64,000 nt of DNA, from assembly GCA_019279435.1 (NCBI GenBank), contig JAAALK010000289.1, forward strand, positions 48,487,164-48,551,163, given 5' to 3'. Each line of letters opens with the position of its first letter. Positions within the stretch are counted from its first letter, which is position 1. This document shows, one piece after another, positions 53,516 to 64,000 of the stretch. The position numbers were made by a program, and so were the translations under genes. Under the pieces are notes generated by a model. It searched no databases, had not been told where the DNA came from, and was given only the letters and a program-made list of their open reading frames with translations. The stretch comes from Zizania palustris (Eukaryota > Streptophyta > Magnoliopsida > Poales > Poaceae).

Positions 53516-53798
53516 GAATGTTTGGACATCAAATTAAAGGACTAAAAATAAACTAATTATAAAAATAATTGTAGAATCGGAGAATAATTCGTGAGACGAA
53601 TTTATGAAACCTAATTAATCCATAATTAGCAAATGTTTACTGTAGCATCACATTATCAAATCATGACGTAATTAGGCTCATTAAATTTGTCTCACAAATA
53701 ATCCACCGATTATGAATGGATTTTTTAAATAGTCTACATTTAATACTCTAAAATAGTATCTAAACATTCGATGTGACAGGGACTAAAATTTAGTCCCT
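53516..53798. mobile_element. MITE, right piece (split by the Tat element)
   Basis: It continues from 38081 and ends GACAGGGACTAAAATTTAGTC, the inverted match of 38049-38081. It has the AATTAATCC and GAATTAT-type internal words also seen at 54391-54650. Without the Tat element it would be about 310 bases. Confidence 0.8.
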
Positions 53799-54390
53799 CA
53801 AACCAAACACCTCCTAAATCAACCATTACTTTCGAATGTCTTCTTAGATTTATATGTTTTTGGACTTTTTAGAAAGCCGAGGAAGTCTACTTTCCAACTA
53901 GAGTCAACTTCAAATTTTCATCTAAGTCAACTAGAGTTGCCAAATTAATTAATCTTCCTTTCTCAATCAGAATCTATTTAAAAAATAATCAATTTTTTGT
54001 CTGCAAATTAAAGATCCTCGTAGTTTAGTTGATCATATTTCGTCAAGATTATGAACAATCTTTAGAGTTGGTGTAGTGATCACTAAGACACGATATTTGT
54101 GATTGTCAATGTTACCTCATATCAATTAACTTACTCATCTTCCATGGCTGGATTAGAACAAACCCTGTCTAGCTAGACAACCATGTTTCGAATCGATGAA
54201 GCGAAGTAATTTGGAGACAATTTATGTACAATCTACATGTGGCATTATATTGTGGTAGCAGCGTGTACAACCAACAGCGTGACAAAATTTGATCTGGTGT
54301 AGGATGGGAAATGAATAATGAAAACGTAGCAAGAGTGAGTGAAGATGATGTTGTAATATAAGATGTGAATTGCTCATATTTCCTCATCAA
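53799..54390. other. Stretch without identified genes
   Basis: AT-rich. I see no gene or named repeat. Confidence 0.45.
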
Positions 54391-54650
54391 CTTAAGTTTG
54401 AGATAATTATAAAACTAATTGTAGAACCCCTAAGCTAATTCACGAGATGAATTTATTATACCTAATTAATCCATCATTTATCACTTTTTTATTGTAGCAC
54501 CACATTGTCAAATCATGATCTAATTAGGTTTAATAGATTTGGTTCGTGAATTAGTCTATGGGTTCTACAATTAGTTTTATAATTAAATCATATTTAGTAC
54601 TTCTAATTAGTATCCAAACATCTAATGTGACGGGATAAAGTTTAGTCCCC
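54391..54650. mobile_element. Second MITE of the same family, left-truncated
   Basis: It ends TAATGTGACGGGATAAAGTT followed by TAGTCCCC and shares ATAATTATAAAACTAATTGT, CACATTGTCAAATCATGA and TAATTAATCC words with the split MITE. The left end lacks the GGACTAAA repeat. Confidence 0.65.
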
Positions 54651-55224
54651 ATAAACTAAATAAATGAACCCTTAAGTTCTTAGGTTGAATTAATTGATAC
54701 ATACAACCTTAAATTCTTAGGGCCTGTTTGGATCTAGGAGCTAAAATTTAATCATTTTTGAGGCTAAAAATTCAAACAGCAAGACTAAAAAAGGGACTAA
54801 AATTTTTTAGCCCATTAGCCCTCAAGGAGGAGCTAAAGAGGGGCTAAAATGCCCCTTTTCTACCCCTACCCTCGCTCGGTCGCCTGCCCCCTTTCCACCG
54901 CGACCCCCGCTCGGCCCCCTTTCCACCGCGACCACCTATTCCACAGCCACCGTCGCCGCTGGATCTAGCAAGAAGCGCCTCCGTCGCTGCCTCGTTCTGC
55001 CGGATCCAGCAAGAAGGCGACTCGCCTGCATCTCACCAGCTCACGCCGCCGCACATGCCGGATCCAACACCGTAGCCCACGCCGCCGCCACCGGATCCAA
55101 CACCGACAAGCATCGACCGCATCCCACGCCGTCGCCGTCACCGTCGCCAGATCAAGCACAGACCGAAGCCCACGCCGCCAGATCTGCCATGGCCAGTCAA
55201 GGGGGCGGCTACCACGATTTCTTT

Positions 55225-56060
55225 TCATAGAGGAGTTATTCGTCGCCACTCCAAGCTTCTGCTGCTGCCACCGACGAGGAGGAGGTCGGCCTATTCACGC
55301 ATCAACCTCTCCAACCAAGGGCTCACTTGGAGAACCTTGATCTGAACTCACAAGGTGATTCTGCTGGATACCGAGAGTCCTTCATGGGGTTGCTGTAGTC
55401 CGATGCTGACCCCCTGTACCTCGTGGTGGGAGAACGGAGCGTTTAGGGTTCCAACCTCCTCGTCTAGTGGTTGGTGGCGGGAGAACCGGCCGTGGAGGAT
55501 CACTAGCAGCAGTGCGTGGACAAGGTCATCGCCCCAGGCCGCCTAACATTGGAGGCAGCGGGCGTGGAAGGCTGACGGCAACTTGTTGTCGTGCATCCAC
55601 ATCTGCCGTGAATACTTTCACACCTACAGAGGAAGACGGCGAGCAGTGGGATGCGTTGGAAGAGAATAGCTCGGTGAGTTTTAAGTTTTTGCAAATTTTG
55701 TCTACCTGTCGTCAACTATGCCATAAATTGAGTGTTGTTGTTGTTCGTTTTCTCTGTACTAGAAAGATTTTGACATGGCCAAATGGACCGAAGAGAACAC
55801 ACACATACTATGTGATCTAGCTGTTGAAGTTTACTGATGTGCTTGTGGATAAATTCTTTAGATGTGCTTGTGGATAAATTGGCAGTTTACTGATATCTCG
55901 GAGGTGAATGGTTGGTTGAAGTTTGGTTGAAGTTTACAGGTTGATACTGTGTTAGTCACTGATTTTCATACTCATTTTCATTTCATTATAGCTTGCAGCA
56001 AGGGAGGAACTAGCATTGAAGATCTTATAGAGAAGTACCCTGATATGATCATCAAGGTTA
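55225..56060 (+). pseudogene. Myb/SANT-like gene remnant in the Harbinger-type element
   Basis: An upstream part reads LDLNSQGDSAGYRESF. After an intron-like gap, KDFDMAKWTEENTHILCDLA at about 55764-55823 matches the start of the Myb/SANT-like domain (Myb_DNA-bind_3) and then stops. A further exon-like piece, GGTSIEDLIEKYPDMIIK, is at about 56001-56055. Most of the domain is missing. Such proteins are the second ORF of PIF/Harbinger elements; a captured host relative is the alternative. Confidence 0.55.
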
Positions 56061-56221
56061 ATCTATTTCTTCAAATTGATTCTGGAACCAATTTATTCCT
56101 CTGTTGATGTATTCCTGTGTTATATCACACATGCACTGGATTGCCAGGTTCCTATTGATGTATTGAAGGGAATCACAGATAAGGATGCAGCTCCAGTTGT
56201 ATATTGGGAAAATTACTCGCA

Positions 56222-56335
56222 TGCCATTATAATTTTCAGAAATTGCCTATATGCCACTGTCAGTGACTGTGGCGGCCCCCATTTGTCAGTGACACACCAA
56301 TGGCATATTAGCAAACCGTAAAAATTGTAATGGCA
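56222..56335. mobile_element. Small MITE inside the Harbinger-type element
   Basis: A 114-base unit with ends TGCCATTATAATTTTC and the complement of AAAAATTGTAATGGCA. No clear duplication. Confidence 0.55.
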
Positions 56336-56352
56336 CAGAAGTATATTACTGC

Positions 56353-56575
56353 TTGCCCTTTCATTCTTTGCATTGGATGTACTTTGATACTTTGGTGTTT
56401 GGTTGAAGTTTACAGGTTGATACTGTGATGTTTGGTTGCATTGGATGGCATGCAAATTTTGGTTGCATTGGATGTACTTTGATATTTGATGTTTGGTTGA
56501 AGTTTACAGATTGGTACTGTGATGTTTGGTTGCATTGGATGGCATGTAAATTTTGGTTGCATTTGGAAGCAAACT
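56353..56575. repeat. Tandem duplication of about 105 bases
   Basis: Two copies of GCATTGGATGTACTTTGATA, then GTTTGGTTGAAGTTTACAG and GGATGGCATG(C/T)AAATTTTG. Confidence 0.75.
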
Positions 56576-57185
56576 GTGGGACTAATTACCTACTGAAAAT
56601 GCTAGCTCGAGATGATGGTTAGCATTAGCACTGTTACTTCACTATGTTATCAATCGGGACTAATTACCTACAGAAAATGCTAATTGAAAAAAATCAGATA
56701 CCATTTGTAATCACCGGCTTGAGTTTCGGATACAAACAGGGGCAATAAGCAAGGGGCATTTCAGTCATTATACACAACAATAAATTCTTTAACCCTTTTT
56801 TAGCCCTTGGATCTAAATAGGGGGTGACTAACTATTTTAGTCACTTTGCTTTAGCCCCTTGGATTTAAACAGACCGTTAAATTGAATTAGTTGGGTACAT
56901 ACAACTCATCCATATACCGCGGTTTCGGGAACTTGGATTTGTACGGCAGGAGCTATTGGGATCAAATAATTGCCGGTGAAAATGACAAGCAGACAAGCGA
57001 TCGAACTCGAATCACCATTAATAAAACCGGTCATGAGCTACTTTCAGTCTCAAAAGATGCAACTGTGAAGTATATGTGAAAAAGAAAATGATATTGTTTA
57101 TAACAAAAAATGGCATTAATGGTCAAACTAGGCAAATACTGGAAAAAAAGTATTTTTGACCGAAAATATGTCAACCTGGCAAAGG

Positions 57186-57275
57186 CCGGTCTGACCGGCT
57201 ATGATAAGCCGGTCCAACCGGCTAGGTCCGGTCAGACCGGATCCATGGGCTCGATCAGACCGGCCAGGGTCTGGA
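57186..57275. repeat. Array of CCGGTC/GACCGG words
   Basis: At least seven ACCGG, CCGGT or GACCGG words in both orientations within 90 bases, including GGTCTGACCGGC and CCGGTCAGACCGG. Confidence 0.8.
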
Positions 57276-57380
57276 TTTCAGATCCAAGTGGGATTCGAGA
57301 TATTTTCGCCCAAAACTTATCTCAACAGAGTTTTGGGTGCATCTAACTCTATCTCTAGCCAGGGATAACTAGTCTACCCC

Positions 57381-57390
57381 CTATAAATAC
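57381..57390 (+). promoter_or_regulatory. TATA box, probably of an LTR fragment
   Basis: CTATAAATAC about 110 bases after the CCGGTC array, followed by a CCTTTTTATCGG-type leader to 57729. The stretch 57110-57729 looks like the promoter part of an LTR or gene that the Tekay element at 57730 interrupted. No coding region follows within view. Confidence 0.45.
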
Positions 57391-57729
57391 TAGGGGGAAG
57401 GCCGATTCAGGCTCCCCGACATACCAATCCAAAGCCCTGGCTTTGAATCATTTTTACTTTCTTTACTTTTCCGCATCTTCGTGGGTTTGCTTGAAAGCCC
57501 TCCGTCTGCCGCATCCGTAATCATGGTAACCCTTGCTGGTTCGCTTGTGAACCTCCCGTTAATCCACGTAACAGATTGCTATCCTTTTTATCGGTTTTAT
57601 CACCCCTACCTGGCAATTCGGCCCTCTGGCCGAATTGTGTTTGATCTATTATTGTTTTTGTAGGACAATTGTCTTATTAAACATCCTTGCAAAGTTTGGG
57701 AGCTATTGGAGATCGTTTGCTACGGCTGC

Positions 57730-60700
57730 TGTCACGCCTCGATTTAATAAATCAAGACCTTTATTGAAATTCCATAGAAAATCAATAAACCAAGACGTTC
57801 ATCATGCGACCACGTACAATACGAGCAATCATTCACGGTTCGTAGACCGTATTAATACAAAAGTGAATAAAGGTGAAGAGAAACTAATAAAACAAGGGTC
57901 CTAGATGAACGCCTCCTTCCAGTCTCGCCTTGACTGGGTCGCTACTCCAGACCTTCATCCTCCTCGTAGTAGACGGGCGCTGGTGGTGTAAGTCAACGGG
58001 GGTGAGTACAAACGTACTCAGCAAGCCACCGGATGCAAATATAATGCATAGTAATAACAAGGGAGATAGTGTCTAATTTTGCGGAAGAGCATAATTTGTA
58101 AAGCAATTAAATGTGATCAATTTATTAGTACTGAAATGTAAACATGTGTATGCATCATCATCTTCTAACTCGAGGGGTACAGTCAGCCCCACCTCGCTCA
58201 ACAGTCCTTACATGTCATGAATAACTCAACCATTCAAACAATTGTAACTAATTGCGAGTAGTCACACAACCCGCCCTTGACCGTGGGCTCGACTTTTCGA
58301 AAAGATTAAATACTCTGATCAGAGATGTAGCACTGTACCCACAAGGCACGCACTCACCACTTACACCAAAGTGTAACGAGATGACCCATTCCACAGGAAC
58401 TCGAGCCAAAACCTTCCATATGGTCCTCCTCGACCCGACAACACCCTCTTATGGGTTTCATATGGTGTCCTGACGCGTCGAGCCTCACCATACCCCCCCT
58501 TGAGCCACGTTGGTACAAGTCACCCACAGGTTGCCCCTTGCCCCTCCACTATGGTGCATCGAGTCGGATTGTTCCATACTTTCAGTTAGGACTTACCCAT
58601 TAGACTTGTGGTTGGTACGGAAGTGCTTTGTAATAGATCCCGCAGACCGGTCCCTATAGTGCCCCGGGTGCGACCAACCAATGCCCTTGCTTGCACCTGG
58701 AACCCACCACACTTATAACATAGCCAACTCCAACAGAGTCCAGAGACAAGAATAACGGGGAAATTTCATATAGTAGAATCCATCTATCTACGACTCATTC
58801 TTTTTATCCTATAGCAGTTGTGCCGGTTCATTGGGCACTAGCTAATACTTTTATAGTAGAGTGACAAGGAGTTAAGGCTCAATAAGCATGGCTTGGGTTT
58901 GCACACAAGGACGGGGATCTAATAAATATAAGTGTAGGGCTTGATATTTGACTAATGCAATATTATCCTATGAGTTATAGCGATAATTTATTAAAACATG
59001 GGTTCAATGATGATCAAAATGGTGTTTGTGACTTGCCTTGCTCAGCAAATGGTGAAGGTGGAACCGTGGGATAGAACTCCGGCTCCTCGACGATCTCGTA
59101 GTCTTGTCGATACGGAAAAAGTAAACAATACATTTAATAAAGCATCACAAAACATAAGCATACAAGTTTTATGATTTAAACATGTGAATTGAGCTTTATT
59201 GTACTGAAGTTATATTAATAATATCAAAGGTTAAAGTTTTGGGGTTTTTCCTAATTTATTTCATGAATTATTAATTTATCCCTAAGGGGTTTTTATTTAT
59301 TTAATTCATAAGATTATTTTGGGATGAAGTAACATACTGTTTCTATGGCATTATTTTGTAGAGAATAAAATGCTGAATTTAATAAAATTGGAATTGTGAA
59401 ATTTGGAGTTGAAATGAGCAAGTTATGAATTTTCAAAGTTTAAATCAATTTCTGGAATTTTATTTAAACTGGAAATGGGTTTTAGTACATGGTGAGCCAG
59501 GCCCACGGTGGACAGGCACACTGTGCGCGTGGACCGGATCAACTAGAACCGTTGGATCTGGATCCGGTAGCCAGGCGCGAGGCGGGACGGGTTAAATGAA
59601 ATCGAACGGTCTAGATTAAAACGTACCGAACGAGTACGCGTGGACGCACGAGATTGAGTCAAGTTTTTAAATACCAATCAACGGCCAGGATTAAAGGGTA
59701 CCAGTTTGACCGGATCCGAGGGCCTGGATTAAATCCCGAAGGGATTTAATCGTAGCCCTCCGATCATGATCGGACGGCCACGGTGTGATCCGGCACGACA
59801 CGGACGTAAGGGGGCACGTACCCCCTTCGTCTCCGGCGACGACGGCCTCAGGTGTTGTGGCGGCGGCGGGGACCTACGGGCCTAGATCTCATCGGAAATG
59901 GAGAGAGGAGGCTACGGCGGTCTCGACCATACCTTCGGCGGTGATGAAGGGAGACAGATGGCGACCGGCGGCGAGGGGTAGACGGGGAGGTCCTTCGGGT
60001 GCTCGACGGCGACGGTGATCCGATGGCGTTCACGGTCAATGGCGAGCGGCAGTCGGAGTTGAAGCAGGAGAGGAGACCGAAGAAAGGAGCAGGGCGCTCT
60101 AGATCGCTTCGGCTCGGGCTACAGCAGCGTGGGCAGAGGGCGGCGACCGGGGGAGGTATTTATAGGGGCTTGCCGGCATAAGGAGGGAAGGAAACTGAGG
60201 GTTTCCAAGAACTCCAGCGAGGGTTTCCATTCCCTCGGCCAAGCTTCCTAAAGTGCGAAACTGCGTCGCCTATAGGTGGAAAGGGATCGCGGTGATTCAA
60301 GGAAGGGCATCAGGGGACGATCGGGCGAAATCGGGCGGCCGACGGCGAGAATCCAGAAGGGGATCGCCGGGAAAAGGAAGGGGGGATCCCCTTCCATGAA
60401 GAAGACGAAGCTGACAGGTGGCTCCCACCTGTCAGCGGGCAAAGAAGAAAAGGAAGGGCCAACAGGCGGGGCTGGTTGGTCAGAGAGAGAGAGAGGTGCG
60501 CGGCGGAGGCTGACGGGTGGGGCCAAGCGGGGCGCGGGCGGGAGAGAGAGATGGGAGTTGGCGCCGACAGATGGGTCCCACTCGTCAGTGACTGGCGGTT
60601 TGGACTAGGCTGGGCTCGGAGACTTTGAGGGTTGAGGCCCATTTCGATTTTTAAATGTTTTCTGATTTAAAATAAATCCAGTAATTCATTTATTTGATTG

Positions 60701-60921
60701 AGGGTTGAATCACTGTTGATAAAAATTTGTAAAAATTCCTGAAATTATATTTTGGCCTCTAGATTATTCCATAAAATTTTCAAGTCCAAATTTTGGATAT
60801 CTATCTCTGTTTGGCTTTAATAGGACTCTTTAAGGGTTTTCTTTAATAAAATTCAGAAATTTCTTTAATAATATATTTCTTTTATTTTATTTATTTTTTT
60901 TCTAAATCTTGGGGTGTTACA
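57730..60921 (-). mobile_element. 3' LTR of a Tekay/Del chromovirus
   Basis: 3,192 bases from TGTCACGCC to GGGGTGTTACA; on minus it begins TGTAACACCCC and ends GGCGTGACA, as in Tekay/Del elements. A purine-rich tract on minus (TAAGGGGGATAGGAT, 60922-60936) adjoins it. Bases 57725-57729 (GCTGC) would be the target duplication. The several 60-112 codon frames in the GC-rich part (59785-60642) are not genes. Confidence 0.9.
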
Positions 60922-60936
60922 ATCCTATCCCCCTTA
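60922..60936 (-). other. Polypurine tract of the Tekay element
   Basis: Minus strand TAAGGGGGATAGGAT immediately before the 3' LTR. Confidence 0.8.
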
Positions 60937-60939
60937 CAG

Positions 60940-62240
60940 AGAATCTCGTCCTCGAGATTCGGATCAATCCTTGAATAGCTCAGGGTGTTGTGCCTTGAGT
61001 TCCTCCTCTTTTCCCATGTAGCTTCCTCCACGGGATGATTGCTCCATTGAACTTTGCAGAAGCGAATGACGCGACTTCTGGTGGTCCTTTCTTTGACTTC
61101 CAATATCTTGACAGACTTTTCCACATAGGTCAGATCTTCTTGAACATCCAACTACTGCAGGTCTACCTGTTCTGTTGGGACTCGGAGACATTTCTTTAGT
61201 TGGGACACATGAAATATGTCATGTACTCCGGCCAGTGAGGGTGGCAGTTCCAACTGATAAGCGACTTCGCCTTGGCGTCGGATAATGGAAAAGGGTCCAA
61301 CATACCGAGGGGCCAACTTTCCTCTCGTGTTAAACCGTTGAGTGCCACGGAGTGGTGTGACACGGAGGTAGACATGATCTCCCTCTTCAAAGGCTAGATC
61401 TCGACGACGGTTGTCCGCATAGCTCTTCTGTCGAGATTGTACTGTCTTGAGTCGGTCTCTGATGATCCATACCTTCTCTTCAGCTTCCCGAAGGATGTCG
61501 GTTCCAAACACTTGGGATTCATCGGTTTGATCCCAAAGTAGGGGCGTCCTACACTTACGTCCATATAGGGCTTCGAACGGGGACATCTGAAGGCTGGCTT
61601 GATAACTGTTGTTGTACGAAAACTCGGTGTACGGTAAACTCTTGTCCCAAGTTCCTCCAAAATCCAAGACGCATGCCCGTAGCATATCTTCCAATATCTG
61701 ATTTACTCTTTCTGTTTGTCCGTCTGTCTGAGGGTGGTAGGCAGTGCTAAAGTTTAATCTCGTTCCCATCTCCTCTTGAAGGTTCTTCTAGAAAAGAGAG
61801 GTAAACTGACTTCCTCTGTCGGACACTATCTTCTTGGGCACTCCATGAAGACACACAATGCGGGCCATATACAACTCTGCGAGCTTAGGGCCACTGAAGG
61901 TCGTCTTGATGGCTATGAAGTGTGCTACTTTCGTTAGTCGGTCAATGATTACCCAAATAGAATCATATCCAAGCTGGGTCTTTGGGAGTCCGGTGATGAA
62001 GTCCATTCCGATCTCTTTCCATTTCCATTTAGGCACTTTAAGTGGCTGTAACAGTCCTATAGGTCTCTGATGTTCTGCCTTCACTCGTCTGCAGGTGTCA
62101 CATTCTGCGACGAACTGAGCAATCTCTTTCTTCATGCTAACCCACCAATAGCGTTCCTTCAGGTCCTGGTACATCTTGGTGCTCCCAGGATGGATGGAGT
62201 ATAGAGTACCATGGGCTTCCCTTAGAATAAGGGTCTTTCT
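60940..62240 (-). pseudogene. Tekay integrase and chromodomain, decayed
   Basis: On minus: an HHCC-like zinc domain (CDTCRRVKAEHQRP), the DDE core (Asp in GMDFITGLP, Asp in IVSDRGSQF, Glu in GQTERVNQ) and a C-terminal chromodomain (DVQEDLTYVEK, VQWSNHPVEEATWE). Stops interrupt one frame at 61788-61790 and 61152-61154, and the frame shifts inside the chromodomain after ATWEK. Another frameshift near 62232 separates it from the RNase H part. Confidence 0.9.
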
Positions 62241-63981
62241 TTATCTCTGGTTTATCCGGCACACATATCCGGGTTCCAAACCATATGGTGCCATTCTCGT
62301 CCTCTGAAAATCCTGGGGCTTTACCTTGTCTCATGTTCTTCTTGATGGCGGCTATATCCGGGTCTTCTAACTGAGCTTCTCGAATCTGCTCAAATAGAAC
62401 TGGCTGGGTCTCCAAGGTGGCTAGATTGGCTCCTGTGGTTAACCTGAGGTTCAACTTTTCCATCTCCTTATACAACAAAGGCGTGTGATCCTGAATTACG
62501 ATGGCGGTGCAATATCCCTTACGACTTAATGCATCAGCTACCACATTTGCTTTTCCAGGGTGGTAGTGAATACCTAAGTCGTAGTCCTTTATTAATTCCA
62601 ACCATCGTCTTTGCCTCAGATTGAGGTCCGACTGCGTGAAGATGTACTTCAAACTCTTGTGATCCGTAAATACTTCGCAGTGATTTCCAACCAAATAATG
62701 CCTCCATATCTTAAGGGCGTGCACAACAACGTCCAATTCCAAGTCATGGGTCGGGTAATTTAGCTCATGGGGTCTCAACTGACGAGAGGCGTATGAAATA
62801 ACCTTTCCGTCTTGCATGAGAACACATCCCAATCCTTGGCGAGATGCGTCGCAATAAACATGGAAGTCCTTCCTGATATCTGGTAGGGTCAGTATAGGTG
62901 CTGACACTAGCCGGGTCTTGAGGGTGCGAAAACTTTCCTCGCATTCAGGAGTCCATTCAAACTTTTCTCCCTTCTGCAATAACTTGGTCATAGGCTTTGC
63001 TATCTTGGAAAAATTCTCGATAAATCTCCGATAATACCCGGCCAAACCTAGAAAACTTCGTATCTCAGATACATTTGTGGGTGGCAGCCAATCCGTAACT
63101 GCTTCTACGGTGGCAGGGTCCACTGCAATACCTTGCGCAGAAATGATGTGTCCAAGGAATTTTACTTCAGCCGTCCAAAACTTACACTTGCTGTACTTGG
63201 CGTATAACTGATGCTCCCTTAGTTTTCCTAAGGTCAACCGGATGTGAGTCTCATCCTCTTTTTGATCCTTGGAATAGATGAGGATGTCATCTATGAATAC
63301 TACGATAAATTTGTCCAAATATTCCATGAACACCTTATTCATCATATTCATGAAGAAGGTTGGGGCATTGGTCAACCCGAAAGACATAACTGTGCACTCA
63401 TATAATCCATAGCGAGAGGTAAAAGCCGTCTTGGGTATATCCTCCTCTCGAATCCTCAGCTGATGATATCCGGATCGCAGGTCGATCTTAGAAAATACCG
63501 TAGCCCCTTTCAGCTGATCAAATAGGTCATCAATCCTGGGTAACGGGTACTTGTTCTTGATGGTTACCTTATTCAAGGCTCGGTAATCCACGCACATACG
63601 CTTAGCCTTGTCCTCTTTCTTCTCAACGAAGATGACGGGGGCTCCCCACGGGGATGTGCTAGGTCTGATGTATCCTTTCTTCTCAAGATCCTCCAGCTGT
63701 CGCTTCATCTCAGCTAGCTCATTGGCGGCCATCCGGTATGGTCGCTTGTATATGGGAGTGGTTCCGGGTACCAAATCAATTCGGAATTCAATATCCCTCT
63801 TGGGTGGCATCCCTGGTAAATCTTCCGGAAATACATCTGGGTCTTCGCAGACCACTGGTATCTCTTCCAAAGTAATCTGGTGCAGCCTTGGTCTTCCAAA
63901 CTTCAGGCTTGGCATCTGAAATGTGACGACAGTCCCTTCTTCACTGGTCACAGTCACTTGTCTCCGGGCACATCTTATCAC
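62241..63981 (-). pseudogene. Tekay reverse transcriptase and RNase H, 5' part outside window
   Basis: One open frame on minus. The RT has KKGYIRPSTSPWGAPV, MCVDYRALNKVT, FSKIDLRSGYHQ and the catalytic FIDD in VVFIDDILIYS. RNase H has FHVYCDASRQGLGC, SRQLRPHELNYPTHDLEL and FTDHKSLKYIF. The family motif usually reading PFGLTNAP is MSFGLTNAP here. gag, protease and the 5' LTR lie beyond 64000. The linked integrase is broken, so the element is dead. Confidence 0.9.
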
Positions 63982-64000
63982 ACCTTGGTGTTTATTGAGC

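Larger units (their letters stand above)
54720..56876 (+). mobile_element. PIF/Harbinger-type element with Myb/SANT remnant
   Basis: Ends GGGCCTGTTTGGATC and the complement of GATTTAAACAGACCG, flanked by TTA at 54717-54719 and 56877-56879. GGGCCTGTTTGG ends with TTA duplications fit PIF/Harbinger. Recurrent GGGGCTAAA words mark both ends. No DDE transposase is left. Confidence 0.75.

Noticed and set aside
59785..60642. Open frames in the Tekay LTR
   Set aside because: LTR sequence, GC-rich, overlapping on both strands.

Overview
This window is repeat-rich nuclear DNA from a grass. The evidence is the element set: chromodomain Ty3 (Tekay/Del) elements with TGTAACACC-type LTRs, a Tat-lineage Ty3 element, CACTA transposons whose ends carry GCCGAGTG or AGTGGCGGGC repeats, and small MITEs, together with one host gene that has a GC-rich first exon and MITE-filled introns. 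This is typical of Poaceae and best fits Panicoideae. The species cannot be named from sequence alone. About 90 percent of the window is transposon-derived, and I find one ordinary host gene.

Region by region. 1-3292: a Tekay-type LTR cut by the window edge sits inside an LTR of a small minus-strand non-autonomous Ty3 element, which carries a 55-bp tandem array. 3311-5612: a Copia LTR without a body. 5613-6700: unidentified decayed coding-like sequence. 7556-8917: a retroposed, LINE-like insertion with a 19-bp target duplication. 9453-12428 (minus): a complete five-exon PhzF-family gene with two MITEs in intron 3. 12891-13726: a non-autonomous hAT element.

15010-37494 is a nest of two CACTA transposons. 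The outer one (CACTA-2, genes on plus) keeps its right end at 37494 and carries a TNP2 transposase (30838-34378) and a Transposase_24-type second gene (34472-36587). The inner one (CACTA-1, 15622-29741, genes on minus) is complete, with CACTACTACAAA ends and a TAC target duplication. It carries a decayed TNP2, a DUF8039/Ulp1-protease gene, a small cysteine-containing gene, repeated internal promoter-like cassettes and a roughly 290-bp tandem array of hairpin units.

38082-53515 is a young Tat-lineage LTR retrotransposon (LTRs differ at 3 of 496 sites, GAATG duplication) that landed inside a MITE. Its gag-pol is broken by stops, a frameshift, a deletion and a full-length hAT transposon (41584-45665, TSD GGCATGTG, open transposase). 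Between pol and the 3' LTR lies a five-exon gene on the opposite strand (52564 to 48914) with its own TATA box. 54720-56876 is a PIF/Harbinger-type element with a Myb/SANT remnant. 57730-64000 is the 3' LTR and decayed pol of a minus-strand Tekay element running off the window.

The items most worth following are the antisense gene of the Tat element, the 85-bp stem in the CACTA-2 transposase leader whose arm differences almost all keep G-U pairing in the sense RNA, the covarying hairpins of the CACTA-1 tandem array, the apparently intact hAT, and the PhzF-like gene that lacks the usual catalytic glutamate.
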